Below, in pieces: positions 26,781 to 35,537 of a DNA stretch of 64,000 bases; within the stretch, counting starts at the first letter, position 1; every line of letters starts with the position of its first letter. A program made the position numbers and the translations under genes. The notes beneath the pieces are model-generated. The model was not told the origin of the DNA. It saw only the letters and a program-made list of their open reading frames with translations, and did not search any database. The stretch spans positions 1 to 64,000 of the forward strand of contig MHDU01000046.1 of the NCBI GenBank assembly GCA_001803635.1, read 5' to 3'. This DNA is from Nitrospirae bacterium GWB2_47_37 (GTDB lineage Bacteria > Nitrospirota > Thermodesulfovibrionia > Thermodesulfovibrionales > Dissulfurispiraceae).

Positions 26781-27161
26781 ATGATAGGTATTATTTATGT
26801 GTACGATATGAAAACAAAAAAAATAATAATGCAATACTTAAAAACATATTTCAGACATTTTTTGAAGTCGAAGGTGGATAGCCTGCAATCAAAAGATTTA
26901 AGCGATGTAAAGCTATCGGCCAAAATAAAAAAGATAAAAGCTGAGACGCAAGGAATAAAATTGAATAATCATCGTAAATGTATAAGGTTATTGTTTGAGT
27001 GTTTTTTGATAGTATTTTTGCTGCCATGTTTTATAATATATGCAAATTCGGCAAATTATAGCATCTCTGCCATCATAGAATTTATCTTTAGACTTCTCTG
27101 GAAGATTATTATAAAAGCCTATGCTTTCAAAGTGGCCTGTTTGCTAAAGTTTTTAATATAA
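26781..27161 (+). CDS. Hypothetical small membrane protein
   Basis: The 126-residue frame has a basic helical N-terminus (residues ~10-65) and two hydrophobic segments, LLFECFLIVFLLPCFIIYA and the final AIIEFIFRLLWKIIIKAYAF. Codon use is very AT-rich and there is no clear ribosome binding site; an internal ATG at 26808 is an alternative start. It could be a chance frame in AT-rich DNA. Confidence 0.3.
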   Translation: MIGIIYVYDMKTKKIIMQYLKTYFRHFLKSKVDSLQSKDLSDVKLSAKIKKIKAETQGIKLNNHRKCIRLLFECFLIVFLLPCFIIYANSANYSISAIIEFIFRLLWKIIIKAYAFKVACLLKFLI

Positions 27162-27318
27162 TTAAGCCCAAAACTCCTCTTTTTTCAGCATGGGATAATG
27201 TTTTTTATTTGCCGTCCATAATGCGCAATTGCTGAGACGCGCAACGGCAGCGGTCATTGCGTCAGCCATAGTAACATCGCAGGAGCCATATAATAATGTC
27301 GGAATCAATGACAATCAT
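27162..27318 (-). pseudogene. Remnant of a PIN-domain (VapC) toxin with an internal deletion
   Basis: The ATG at 27316-27318 overlaps the stop of the upstream antitoxin (ATGA), as in intact VapBC pairs. It encodes MIVIDSDIIIWLL, a PIN N-terminus, then breaks. In another frame the typical PIN C-terminus follows at once: ADAMTAAVARLSNCALWTAN and KKHYPMLKKEEFWA. About 80 central codons, including catalytic residues, are missing. The toxin is therefore dead while its antitoxin remains. Confidence 0.75.
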
Positions 27319-27548
27319 AATGTCCTGTCTTTCCGCAGATTTCTTATATGAGCTTCGACATCGAATTCCCTGTCTTTCCATATGCCCAGTATCTCATCGG
27401 TTGCCTTGAGCATGTTTTGAACCTTCCTCTTTATACGATCATTTATGCTCTCGCGGATTACCTCTGAAATGGTAACATGGCGGGTCTCGCTCTCCTTTTT
27501 TAAATAACCGTAAGTCTGATCGCCAAAATATATCTGCGTTCTTCTCAC
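27315..27548 (-). CDS. Ribbon-helix-helix (CopG-type) antitoxin
   Basis: The 77-residue product has the RHH layout: a beta strand RRTQIYFGDQTYGYL followed by helices HVTISEVIRESINDRIKRK. The C-terminal part (DEILGIWKDREFDVEAHIRN) is the usual toxin-binding tail. The start is GTG at 27548, with a strong GAGGAGG site upstream; a longer frame to 27704 lacks support. Its toxin partner downstream is deleted to a remnant, so this is a stranded antitoxin. Confidence 0.75.
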   Translation of the reverse strand: MRRTQIYFGDQTYGYLKKESETRHVTISEVIRESINDRIKRKVQNMLKATDEILGIWKDREFDVEAHIRNLRKDRTL

Positions 27549-27623
27549 AGAAACCCTCCTCGTTTTACAATGTATATATACATTATAGCAAAAAATGTTC
27601 TGGTCTTTGTAATATATATTTCT

Positions 27624-29513
27624 ATGCAAAATCATAAAAACAGACTTACCATTTTTCTCCCTGCCGCCGGCCTCGGCGAGAGGTTGAGGCCGATTACATA
27701 TCACAAGCCAAAACCTTTGCTTCCGATACTCGGCAAGCCGTTAATAGAGAGCATTATCGAAAAATTCTCTTTGGTATCATCGGGCAATATAGGCATAAAC
27801 CTCCACTATAAAGCCGATATGCTGAGAGAGTGGGGGAAGAGTTCGATATTTTCAGAGCGCATAGAATTTTTTTACGAAGACCCTATCCTCGGCACAGGCG
27901 GGGCTTTGAAGAATGCGGAGAAATTTCTCTTCGACGGGCATTTTATTGTGCATAACTCAGACATTGTATCTGATATTGATTTTTCCATTCTAATAGAGAC
28001 ACATCTTGCAGAGGGCAATATCGCAACCCTTGCAATGCACGACTATCCCAAATATAACAATGTTGTTTTGAATGATAAAGGATATGTCATAGACGTCGAA
28101 AATGCCGGGACCTCTATGCCGAATCCCGATACCGGCGGGAAGAAATCGGCATACACCGGAATTGCGATCTACTCTCCGGAGATTTTGAAGTTTTTGCCTC
28201 AAGGCGTTTCTCATGCCACAGTCGCGTGGCTTGCGGCAGCCAAGGCAGGACATAAGGTAAAGGCCCTCGATTTCACCGGATGCTGTTGGAATGACATTGG
28301 AACGCCGCAGGCGTATGCGTCAGCTATAATCGATGCCTTAAGGGCTGACGGCGAGACAATATATATACATCAATCGGTGAAGGATTGCTCTAATATTGAG
28401 ATGGATGGATATATTGCGATAGAGAAAGGCTGTGTGCTGGATAAGAAGCCGTCCCTAAGAAACTGCATAGCGCTTGAGGGCAGCCGGATTGAATCTAAGA
28501 TATATGAAAACCGTATAATCGGCCCGGACTTTGAAATACCGTTAAGCGAAGCGGAAATGCTCGGAGTGGATAATGATAACGGGTTAATACTCATCGGCAC
28601 GGGAGGTTCCGACAGGAGATATTACAGGACAAAAAAGGGCAATGAAAATGCAGTGCTTGTAAAATATGCAAAAGACGATCCTGATTTTAAACGTCATATA
28701 GAATACACAAGATTTTTTAAAAAATACGGCATACCGGTTCCTGAATTGATAAGCGTAGATGTGCAGAATATGACTGCAATGTTTGAAGACCTCGGCGATC
28801 TTTCTTTATATTCACGGCTTGGATGCGGCAGGGAATCCGGACAGATAGAGGATATATACCGGAAGGCAATAGACATCGCAGTATCTATTCATACGGATGT
28901 TTTTCGGAACATTTCGGAATGCCCTCTGCTTAGGGAAAGGATTTTTGATTATGAGCATTTCAGATGGGAGACCGAATATTTTATCGAGAGATTTGTTAAG
29001 GGGATAAAAGGAATAGATGTTAGAGACAATGCGGCATTACAAAATGAGTTTCATATGCTCGCATTAAAGGCTGATTCTTTTCCAAAAACCGTAATGCACC
29101 GCGATTTTCAGTCGCAGAATATAATGCTTAAAAATGGCTCTCCGCGCCTGATCGATTATCAGGGCGCGCGCATAGGTCCTCCGGCTTATGATATAGCCTC
29201 GATGCTGTGGGATCCTTATCACAGGCTCGATGATAATACGAGGGTAAAACTTGTGCATTATTACATGGATAGAATAGAAGAAATTCGGAACGCTGAATTC
29301 AATGCGGATGAATTTCTTGAATCGCTTTCTGTTTGCCGTCTCCAGAGGCACATGCAGGCGCTCGGAGCGTATGGATTTCTTTCTTCCGTTAAAAGCAAAA
29401 AATATTTTCTGAAACATATTCCTGAATGCATACGACTATTAAAAGAGGATATAACACCTTTAAAATCCGAATATCCGGCGTTATACGAATTGGTAATGTT
29501 AAAACTAAGTTGA
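27624..29513 (+). CDS. Sugar-1-phosphate nucleotidyltransferase fused to an aminoglycoside-phosphotransferase-type sugar kinase (MurU-AmgK-like)
   Basis: Residues ~1-240 form a nucleotidyltransferase with LPAAGLGERLRPIT and KPKPLLPILGKPLIE, like MurU or RmlA. A short linker leads to a kinase domain (residues ~320-629) with MHRDFQSQNIML (His492-Arg-Asp494) and LIDYQGARIGPPAYDIASML, the phosphotransferase catalytic and metal motifs. In Pseudomonas AmgK phosphorylates MurNAc and MurU makes UDP-MurNAc; here both activities appear in one chain in the order MurU-AmgK. NamZ, NagA, a DUF1460 amidase and AmpG nearby support cell-wall recycling. The start at MQNHKN is preferred; there is no ribosome binding site. 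Other sugars (for example mannose) remain possible. Confidence 0.85.
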   Translation: MQNHKNRLTIFLPAAGLGERLRPITYHKPKPLLPILGKPLIESIIEKFSLVSSGNIGINLHYKADMLREWGKSSIFSERIEFFYEDPILGTGGALKNAEKFLFDGHFIVHNSDIVSDIDFSILIETHLAEGNIATLAMHDYPKYNNVVLNDKGYVIDVENAGTSMPNPDTGGKKSAYTGIAIYSPEILKFLPQGVSHATVAWLAAAKAGHKVKALDFTGCCWNDIGTPQAYASAIIDALRADGETIYIHQSVKDCSNIEMDGYIAIEKGCVLDKKPSLRNCIALEGSRIESKIYENRIIGPDFEIPLSEAEMLGVDNDNGLILIGTGGSDRRYYRTKKGNENAVLVKYAKDDPDFKRHIEYTRFFKKYGIPVPELISVDVQNMTAMFEDLGDLSLYSRLGCGRESGQIEDIYRKAIDIAVSIHTDVFRNISECPLLRERIFDYEHFRWETEYFIERFVKGIKGIDVRDNAALQNEFHMLALKADSFPKTVMHRDFQSQNIMLKNGSPRLIDYQGARIGPPAYDIASMLWDPYHRLDDNTRVKLVHYYMDRIEEIRNAEFNADEFLESLSVCRLQRHMQALGAYGFLSSVKSKKYFLKHIPECIRLLKEDITPLKSEYPALYELVMLKLS

Positions 29514-29519
29514 GCCGTT

Positions 29520-29688
29520 TATATATGGCAGGCATGCTTTCAAAGCCTTTATAAGTGCTGTTTGCAGTGTTAACGAAAGATGATAAATGTTTAGCTCAAG
29601 TAGCGGCCACCGATGCGGATGACGGGAAAGCGTATGCTGATTTGAAGTTCTTGAGATAAAGTCTTTGAAAACACACCTGCCATATATA
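29520..29688. repeat. MITE-like element with 33-bp terminal inverted repeats
   Basis: The left end 29520-29552 and the inverse of 29656-29688 match at 29 of 33 bases, beginning TATATATGGCAGG. The ~100-bp interior has no gene. It fills the gap between the MurU-AmgK gene and rnhA. Ends with the same core (TCAAAGNCTTTAT) occur elsewhere in the window, so this belongs to a dispersed family. Confidence 0.75.
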
Positions 29689-29729
29689 TCATGGTGTGGT
29701 AATCGTTCGGTTTAGGTTACAATAAAAAT

Positions 29730-30194
29730 ATGACCGATAAAGAAAAAACTTTTGTCGAGATATATGCGGATGGCGCGTGCAGCGGTAATCCCGGCGTAGG
29801 CGGCTTCGGCGCGATACTTAGAGCAGACGGAAAAGAGAAGGAGATTTCCGGGTGCGAAGATATGACCACCAATAATCGCATGGAGCTTATGGGCGTGATC
29901 ACTGCGCTTGAAGCCCTAAAAAAGCCTTGCAGGGTAAAAATAACGACAGACTCCAATTATATAGTGAAGGGCATGAACGAATGGATCAAGGGATGGATAA
30001 AGAACAACTGGAAAAACTCTCAAAAAAAGGATGTCCTTAACAGAGATTTATGGGAGAGGCTCCTTAAGGCTTCAAAGCCTCATGATATAAAGTGGCTCTG
30101 GATAAAAGGCCACAACGGGCATGTCGAGAACGAGCGGTGCGATGAGCTTGCGAGGGAAGAGATAAAAAAATGTAAAAAGCGGATGCAAAAATGA
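29730..30194 (+). CDS. rnhA: Ribonuclease HI
   Basis: RNase HI degrades the RNA strand of RNA-DNA hybrids. The 154-residue protein has the DEDD catalytic set: Asp in [11 protein letters not shown], Glu in [11 protein letters not shown], Asp in [11 protein letters not shown], and the C-terminal Asp in ERCDELARE. The basic handle region ([14 protein letters not shown]-like) is present. A TACAAT box ends six bases before the ATG with no ribosome binding site, suggesting a leaderless message. It overlaps the U32 gene by 4 bases. Confidence 0.95.
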   Translation: MTDKEKTFVEIYADGACSGNPGVGGFGAILRADGKEKEISGCEDMTTNNRMELMGVITALEALKKPCRVKITTDSNYIVKGMNEWIKGWIKNNWKNSQKKDVLNRDLWERLLKASKPHDIKWLWIKGHNGHVENERCDELAREEIKKCKKRMQK

Positions 30195-31423
30195 AAAGAC
30201 CCGAACTCCTCGCCCCTGCCGGAGATTTTGAAAAACTCACAACTGCTGTCCATTACGGCTCCGATGCCGTTTATCTGGGCGATTCTCGTTTTAGTCTCAG
30301 AGGCAAGGCAGGTAATTTCGATTCGGTTGAATTGAAGGCCGCCATAGATTATGCACATATGAAAGGCATCAAGGCTTATGTGACCGTCAATATTTTCCCT
30401 CACAACAGGGACCTGCCGCATATAGAAAGACATATCGAACTGCTGAAAGATATTAAGCCTGATGCCGTTATACTTTCTGATCCCGGAGTATTCTCAATGT
30501 TCAAGGAGAAGGCGCCGGAGATAGACATTCATATCAGCACTCAGGCAAATATCACAAATGCCGGATCCGCGCTTTTCTGGGAAGGTCTCGGCGCGAAGAG
30601 GCTCGTTCTTTCGAGAGAGTTGACGATTGACGAGATCAGAGAGATAAGGGATAAAACAAAAGTCGAACTCGAAGTCTTCGTGCACGGCTCGATCTGCATA
30701 TCTTATTCGGGCAGGTGTTATATGAGCAGTTTTCTTGCATCGAGAAGCGCCAACATGGGAGAATGCACGAATTCATGCAGGTGGAACTACGCGCTTATGG
30801 AAGAGAAGCGTCCCGGAGAATATTTTCCGGTATTTGAAGATGAGAGGGGGACATATATTATGAGTTCCAAAGACCTCTGCATGATAGAGCATCTGAACCT
30901 GCTTGCGGAGGCAGGGATAGACAGTTTTAAGATAGAGGGCAGGATGAAGGGAATAAATTATGTCGCGGGCGTGGTAAAGACCTACCGAGAAGCCGTGGAT
31001 TCCATTGCGGAAGGAAAGCCGTACATCGTCAACAAACGGTGGTTCAGGGAACTCTCGATGTTCAGCAGCAGGGGATACACTACGGGAATGTTCTTAGGCA
31101 GGCAGCCGGATGAGGACTATAATTTCGACGGAGAGGCTTACAGGATGAGCCATGAATTAGTCGGCAAGGTTCTTAGGATTGACGGAGACGCTGCCAAAGT
31201 TGCGCTGAGGAATAAGCTGGATGCTGGAGATTCCGTCGAGTTTCTTTCCCCCGGTCTCGAAGAAAAACTTTTTGAGATAACTTCAATGAGGGACGAAAAT
31301 TATATGGAAATTACTTCGGCTAAAAATGAGGATATAGTCTTCATTAAGGTTCCCGAAGGAGTCAGGGAGAACGACATAGTCAGGAGAATAAAGAGCTTCA
31401 GGCAGTCGCCTTCATTTTCGTAG
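30191..31423 (+). CDS. U32 family peptidase-like protein (TrhP/YegQ-type tRNA hydroxylation)
   Basis: The 410-residue protein starts [19 protein letters not shown] and contains [19 protein letters not shown] and [11 protein letters not shown], the cysteine-containing U32 signature. Members such as TrhP install 5-hydroxyuridine at tRNA position 34 using prephenate, and RlhA modifies 23S rRNA; peptidase activity is doubtful for most. The C-terminal beta-barrel domain is present. The start overlaps the end of rnhA (ATGA). It converges with nagA, sharing 12 bases. Confidence 0.88.
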   Translation: MKRPELLAPAGDFEKLTTAVHYGSDAVYLGDSRFSLRGKAGNFDSVELKAAIDYAHMKGIKAYVTVNIFPHNRDLPHIERHIELLKDIKPDAVILSDPGVFSMFKEKAPEIDIHISTQANITNAGSALFWEGLGAKRLVLSRELTIDEIREIRDKTKVELEVFVHGSICISYSGRCYMSSFLASRSANMGECTNSCRWNYALMEEKRPGEYFPVFEDERGTYIMSSKDLCMIEHLNLLAEAGIDSFKIEGRMKGINYVAGVVKTYREAVDSIAEGKPYIVNKRWFRELSMFSSRGYTTGMFLGRQPDEDYNFDGEAYRMSHELVGKVLRIDGDAAKVALRNKLDAGDSVEFLSPGLEEKLFEITSMRDENYMEITSAKNEDIVFIKVPEGVRENDIVRRIKSFRQSPSFS

Positions 31424-32293
31424 ATATCTTTCAGGATTTTCCGCAACGGATTTTATTACGAGTGTTTCATCGAACCCCATTTCTATAAGCCTCTCTGCCG
31501 ATTCGGCAATTGTCATGCATCCGCCTAAAAGGTTTCCGTACTTATCGGTAATGCCCCAGCTCTTAGCGGACGGAATTGCTTCTTTCACAGAATCGGAAAC
31601 AATAATTATCTTATCCGGATTTTTTGCCTTGAATATAAGTTCGAGGGTTTGGGGATGCAGATGATACGGGTCTGCGATGACCTCGATATAGATATCCGGA
31701 TTTGTCAGCCCGAAGCCCGCGATGCCCGGTTCCCTGTGATGAAAAGAGCGCATTGCGTTGAATATATGAGTTATCCCCTTTGCGCCCGCGTGGAAGCCTT
31801 TTTCCGCCTCGAGATATGTCGCGTCCGAATGTCCCATGCTGACTATTATTCCCATGTCGGTTATAGTTTTTATAACGGCGGCTGCACCTTCGAGTTCGGG
31901 CGATATGGTGAGTATCTTCACTACATCTTCAAAACCCTCAAGGAGTTTTTTTAGATTATCTTCCGTCGGATCGATAAATGTTATAGCGTTTAATGCCCCG
32001 CATTTGATCGGATTCAGGAACGGCCCTTCGAGGTGAACGCCGATTATTTTTGCAGTTTGTAGGTTCTGAGCCTGGAGTTCGGAGTTGTTTGCTTTTTGAA
32101 ATTCCATCGCTTCTTTTATAACTGCCATATTCTCCCGCATTATCTTTACGGTAGCGGGGTATATGGTAGGGACGATTTCGGATACGCCTTGCTCTCCATG
32201 TATTTGGGCTATTTTGAGGATATGTTCCGCAACCGTCGTCCGCGTGTCGTAGCCGCCGATGCCATGGGTATGAATATCTATAACTTTTCTCAT
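31412..32293 (-). CDS. nagA: N-acetylglucosamine-6-phosphate deacetylase
   Basis: NagA removes acetate from GlcNAc-6-phosphate. The 293-residue protein has the amidohydrolase set: DIHTHGIGG metal site, GVHLEGPFLNP, SMGHSDATYLEAEKG, THIFNAMRSFHHREPG and the catalytic Asp in IIVSDSVKE. It is shorter than E. coli NagA (382) because the small N-terminal beta domain is missing. The ATG at 32293 is preferred, with AGAAGG 14 bases upstream. The neighbouring recycling genes suggest it handles amino sugars from murein. Confidence 0.9.
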   Translation of the reverse strand: MRKVIDIHTHGIGGYDTRTTVAEHILKIAQIHGEQGVSEIVPTIYPATVKIMRENMAVIKEAMEFQKANNSELQAQNLQTAKIIGVHLEGPFLNPIKCGALNAITFIDPTEDNLKKLLEGFEDVVKILTISPELEGAAAVIKTITDMGIIVSMGHSDATYLEAEKGFHAGAKGITHIFNAMRSFHHREPGIAGFGLTNPDIYIEVIADPYHLHPQTLELIFKAKNPDKIIIVSDSVKEAIPSAKSWGITDKYGNLLGGCMTIAESAERLIEMGFDETLVIKSVAENPERYLRK

Positions 32294-32314
32294 AATCGTA
32301 CTTAACCTTCTTAG

Positions 32315-32481
32315 AAACAAAACAGTCACGGCTTCAAAGCCTTTATCAATGCGATGAGATTATTAAATGCCTGTTTATACTGCTTAATGTAAAGGTGATG
32401 CCTAAGTTGCCCTTAAACAGCGCGAGGGATCGGCTCTAAGGTATCGCTGATAAAGGCTTTTCATCCATGCCTGTTTTGTTT
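32315..32481. repeat. MITE-like element with 34-bp terminal inverted repeats
   Basis: The left end 32315-32348 and the inverse of 32448-32481 match at 29 of 34 bases, from AAACAAAACAG to AAAGCCTTTATCA. The interior has no gene. The core AAAGCCTTTAT is shared with the element at 29520-29688. It separates nagA from the DUF1460 gene and supplies part of the promoter region of the latter. Confidence 0.75.
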
Positions 32482-32507
32482 AATTGCTTTCTGATATTAT
32501 AGCATTT

Positions 32508-33332
32508 ATGGAATCCGTCATTTTAGATAAATGGACAGAGGAAAGATTGAATGATGTCTTACGTGAAGCGGCGAAAATGCAGGATGCCGGTGAGAGGATA
32601 GCCTTTATTTCAGGACAATTCGCAGGCGCTGCGTATAAGGGAAAAACCTTAATAGGAGATGTTAATACCCCTGAGGTCTTTGTTATAAACCTTTCCGGAG
32701 TGGATTGTTTTACCTTTATTGATTATGTCGAGGCAATGAGATTGTCGGCTTCATTTCAAAAAATCAAAAATAATTTGAAGAGATTGCGGTATAAATCCGG
32801 CAAGGTTGCTTTTGAAAACAGAAATCATTTTTTTACGGACTGGATAGAGTTTAATCCGGAGCTTGTCGTTGATGTTACGGAAGAAATCGGCGGCAGGCAT
32901 GCCGTGAAAATCAGGAAGGTCTTGAATCTGAAAGAGGCAGGCGCTTATTATTTGCCGGGGATGGAGACAAGAGAGCGGGAGATAAAATATATCCCGTCGG
33001 ATGCCGTTGACAATTCTATGATCGATAAATTGAAGACAGGCGATTATGCCGGTATATATTCGGATAAGGCAGGACTCGATGTGTCTCATGTCGGCATTAT
33101 CATAAAGAATGAAAACTCAGAACTGATTTTAAGACATGCTTCGTCCGTAAAGGGGAAGGTAGTGGATGAGGATTTTAAGGAATACATGATTGATAAGCCG
33201 GGATTGATAGTATTGAGAGCGCGAACAATCCGCCCATGCCTCTCTATTTCCAAATGCCTTATTTTAGCTTTTCTATCTCGCTTCTCATCCGCCACAATAG
33301 CCACAATCCCGGCAGGGCGGCGAGGGCGGTGA
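32508..33332 (+). CDS. DUF1460 papain-like amidase (N-acetylmuramoyl-L-alanine amidase-like)
   Basis: The 274-residue protein has the DUF1460 landmarks: RIAFISGQFAGAAYKGKTL, the catalytic-cysteine segment LSGVDCFTFIDYVEAMRL, a NRNHFFTDWI segment, and SHVGIIIKNENSELILRHAS with the histidine. Structurally studied members are NlpC/P60-type amidases acting between MurNAc and L-Ala. No signal peptide is visible. A TATTAT box lies seven bases before the ATG and there is no ribosome binding site. The last ~30 residues are translated from DNA antisense to ampG and look like read-through past a lost stop. Confidence 0.82.
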   Translation: MESVILDKWTEERLNDVLREAAKMQDAGERIAFISGQFAGAAYKGKTLIGDVNTPEVFVINLSGVDCFTFIDYVEAMRLSASFQKIKNNLKRLRYKSGKVAFENRNHFFTDWIEFNPELVVDVTEEIGGRHAVKIRKVLNLKEAGAYYLPGMETREREIKYIPSDAVDNSMIDKLKTGDYAGIYSDKAGLDVSHVGIIIKNENSELILRHASSVKGKVVDEDFKEYMIDKPGLIVLRARTIRPCLSISKCLILAFLSRFSSATIATIPAGRRGR

Positions 33333-34503
33333 TGAAAAAGAATTGCGCCCATCCGAGCGATACTACGATGAACCCCGACGTGGGGGCGATAAAAATCCTT
33401 CCGAGGGAAGCGAGTGACGATAGAAGCGCATATTGCGTTGCGCTGTATCTCTGATTGCATATAGTCATGAGCAGCGCAACGAAGGCAGCAGTGCCCATGC
33501 CTCCGCTTAAATTTTCAAACGCCACCGCGAAGATAAGCATGCCGTAGCTCTTGCCGAGCCACGCCAGAACCATAAACGAAAGGTTGGATATGGCCTGTAA
33601 TACTCCAAAAAATAAAAGGGAGCGGAAAAGGCCGAGCCGCGCCATCAACGCGCCGCCGAACACAGCCCCGACGATCAGGGAAATAAGTCCGAGCCCCTTG
33701 TTGATCGTTCCAACGTCCGTAGGCGTGAAGCCCATGCCTTTTATAAGAAACGCCGTGGTTAAGGTTCCGGCATAGGCGTCTCCGAGTTTGTAAAGGATTA
33801 TCAAAAGCAGCAGCATTACAGCGCCTCGCCTCGAAAAATAATCCTTCAACGGCCCCCATATAGCCTCTTGAAGATTTTTTGGGGGGATGATTTTTTGTTC
33901 GGGTTCGGGGCTTAAAAGAGTGGAAATCACACCTATGCCCATTATTCCGGCCATGATAAGGTAAGTGTTTCGCCAGCCTATATGGTCGGACATAATGAGC
34001 GCCAGCGCGCCTGAAACGAGCATAGCTATACGGTAGCCCATTACGAATACGGCAGCGCCTGAGCCGCGCTCTTTCTCGCGAAGCACGTCCGTCCTGTAAG
34101 CGTCAATTACAATATCCTGAGACGCGGAAGAAAAGGCCGTTATAAGGGCAAAGGCCGCTATGAGCAGGGGGGCTTGTTTGGGCGAATTAAAGGCCATTGC
34201 GGCAATGCCGAGCATTAGCGCTATTTGCGTTATAAGGATCCAGCCCCTTCTTCTTCCAAGATGCTTTCCTAACTTAGGCACGAACCTGTCCATGAACGGA
34301 GACCAGAGGAATTTAAGAGTGTAGGGCAGGCCGACAAGGGCAAAAATTCCTATGGTCCTTATATCCACGCTCTCTACCGCCATCCATGCCTGAAGCGTGC
34401 CGCTCGTTAATGCAAGCGGTAGACCGGACGCAAAGCCGAGAAGGGTTACGGCGGCAATCCGCCTGCTTGTGAAGACCTGAAGATAAGGTGTTAATTTGTT
34501 CAA
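33259..34503 (-). CDS. ampG: AmpG family muropeptide permease
   Basis: The 414-residue MFS transporter begins with LLGFASGLPLALTSGTLQAWM and contains FLWSPFMDR, LGRRRGWI and SQDIVIDAYRTD, all typical of AmpG, which imports anhydro-muropeptides into the cytoplasm. About twelve membrane segments are present. With NamZ, the MurU-AmgK-type fusion, NagA and the DUF1460 amidase it completes a plausible murein-recycling route. It converges with the DUF1460 gene and overlaps it by 74 bases. Confidence 0.93.
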   Translation of the reverse strand: MNKLTPYLQVFTSRRIAAVTLLGFASGLPLALTSGTLQAWMAVESVDIRTIGIFALVGLPYTLKFLWSPFMDRFVPKLGKHLGRRRGWILITQIALMLGIAAMAFNSPKQAPLLIAAFALITAFSSASQDIVIDAYRTDVLREKERGSGAAVFVMGYRIAMLVSGALALIMSDHIGWRNTYLIMAGIMGIGVISTLLSPEPEQKIIPPKNLQEAIWGPLKDYFSRRGAVMLLLLIILYKLGDAYAGTLTTAFLIKGMGFTPTDVGTINKGLGLISLIVGAVFGGALMARLGLFRSLLFFGVLQAISNLSFMVLAWLGKSYGMLIFAVAFENLSGGMGTAAFVALLMTICNQRYSATQYALLSSLASLGRIFIAPTSGFIVVSLGWAQFFFITALAALPGLWLLWRMRSEIEKLK

Positions 34504-34674
34504 TGCCGTCCTTTGTTAGAGATAAGGTATATCTTGTCGTGTTTTACGAAGTCCATATTACCACAAAATGCGAAATTGCGGGAATAGTTCATGGTTGATT
34601 TTATGGCATTTTTCTATTCAAAAAAACATTTTGACTGTGCTATAGTTTAATCAGATTTAGGAAAATATGACAGT

Positions 34675-34694
34675 TCGTATAGTAATTGTTATAC
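34675..34694 (+). promoter_or_regulatory. Palindromic operator-like site before the 34.7-kb gene
   Basis: CGTATA at 34675-34680 is mirrored by TATACG at 34689-34694, with partial extension inward. It lies just before GGAGAA and the ATG at 34708. A possible promoter upstream is TTCAAA (34617-34622), 17 bases, TATAGT (34640-34645). The site would lie in the 5' leader and could act as an operator or hairpin. Confidence 0.4.
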
Positions 34695-34707
34695 GGGAGA
34701 ATAAAAG

Positions 34708-35121
34708 ATGAATACAGCAAAAGGCACTCGACTCGTCAGTGATTTTGTCCGAACATTAAATGAACAGACCGGCGTAACGGTCAATCGTACCGCTATCTCA
34801 CGAAATATATTTGAATTTAACGGCAAGAAAAACTGTTTGCTTTATGTCAAAGGTAGAGCAGAAAAACCCTATCGGTGGGGCATTACTGCCAATGTTATTG
34901 ACAGACTACAATCCCAACAAAAAAAGTGGCATGTCGTTTTCCTATTTGAGTCTTCTGAACAGGGGTATCTGCTATCTTCAAAAGACACAGAATATTATAT
35001 TCAGGATGTCTGGCCACTGGGGGCTGACGGAGATTATAAACCAGCAACCGGCACATATTTATCAAGAAACACAGCAATAACTTCAATAAAAGATTTCAAG
35101 AATATAATTGAAAACGTATAA
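34708..35121 (+). CDS. Hypothetical 137-residue protein
   Basis: The product is mixed alpha/beta (FVRTLNEQTGVTVNRTAI, then FEFNGKKNCLLYVKGRAEK and WHVVFLFESSEQGYLLSS). The pattern loosely recalls restriction-endonuclease-like folds, but no catalytic motif can be claimed. GGGAGAA precedes the ATG. Its stop codon falls inside an attC-like site, the usual layout of an integron gene cassette. No family was recognised. Confidence 0.7.
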   Translation: MNTAKGTRLVSDFVRTLNEQTGVTVNRTAISRNIFEFNGKKNCLLYVKGRAEKPYRWGITANVIDRLQSQQKKWHVVFLFESSEQGYLLSSKDTEYYIQDVWPLGADGDYKPATGTYLSRNTAITSIKDFKNIIENV

Positions 35122-35175
35122 CAACCTCATCCACGGGATCGCGTTTCACGCTCCCCGTGATTCGTAGCGTTAAGC
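35116..35175 (+). other. attC-like recombination site 1
   Basis: The outer boxes are GTATAAC (35116-35122) and GTTAAGC (35169-35175); the latter fits the GTTRRRY consensus. Between them CACGGG pairs with CCCGTG and an inner GCGT-TTC-ACGC forms the tip of an imperfect hairpin. Folded single-stranded sites of this form are recombined by integron integrases. The overlap with the preceding stop codon is typical. The left box deviates at one position. Confidence 0.45.
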
Positions 35176-35197
35176 GTAATATAAAAACTTGCAGCAA

Positions 35198-35226
35198 TTG
35201 TTAAACTTGGCGGCTCACGTTATAAT
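35198..35226 (+). promoter_or_regulatory. Putative promoter of brnTA
   Basis: TTGTTA at 35198-35203 and TATAAT at 35221-35226 are separated by 17 bases. The brnT ATG is 14 bases after the -10 box. The promoter is between the two attC-like sites, so the TA cassette is self-expressed, as is usual for toxin-antitoxin cassettes. Confidence 0.6.
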
Positions 35227-35240
35227 AGATACAACAAGAT

Positions 35241-35537
35241 ATGCTCCTATTTGAATGGAATAAGAACAAGGCAAAAAAGAATTTTAAGATTCATGGAATT
35301 TCTTTTGATGAGGCATGTTCAGCTTTCAAGGATACCTTGTCGTTGACGATTTATGACCCTCTGCACTCCGACGATGAGGATAGATTTATCGTGATTGGGA
35401 ACTCCGTTGACAACCGTCTTTTGGTAGTTGTCCATACGGCAAGGAGAGATAAAATCAGAATAATAAGCGCAAGAAAAGCGACAAAACATGAAAGGAAACA
35501 ATATGAAGAAAATGCAAAAAGATCCAGACATGCTTGA
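35241..35537 (+). CDS. brnT: BrnT-type ribonuclease toxin
   Basis: The 98-residue toxin has the BrnT signature: FEWNKNKAKKNFKIHGISFDEA, then DRFIVIGNSVDNRLLVVVH and RIISARKATKHERKQYEE. BrnT has a RelE-like fold and cleaves RNA under stress; BrnA neutralises it. It overlaps brnA by 35 bases. The toxin-first order is normal for this family. Confidence 0.93.
   Translation: MLLFEWNKNKAKKNFKIHGISFDEACSAFKDTLSLTIYDPLHSDDEDRFIVIGNSVDNRLLVVVHTARRDKIRIISARKATKHERKQYEENAKRSRHA

Noticed and set aside
34504-34707. attI or third attC-like site before the first cassette gene
   Set aside because: A GTTAGAG is present near 34516, but no paired box or hairpin could be found around it.
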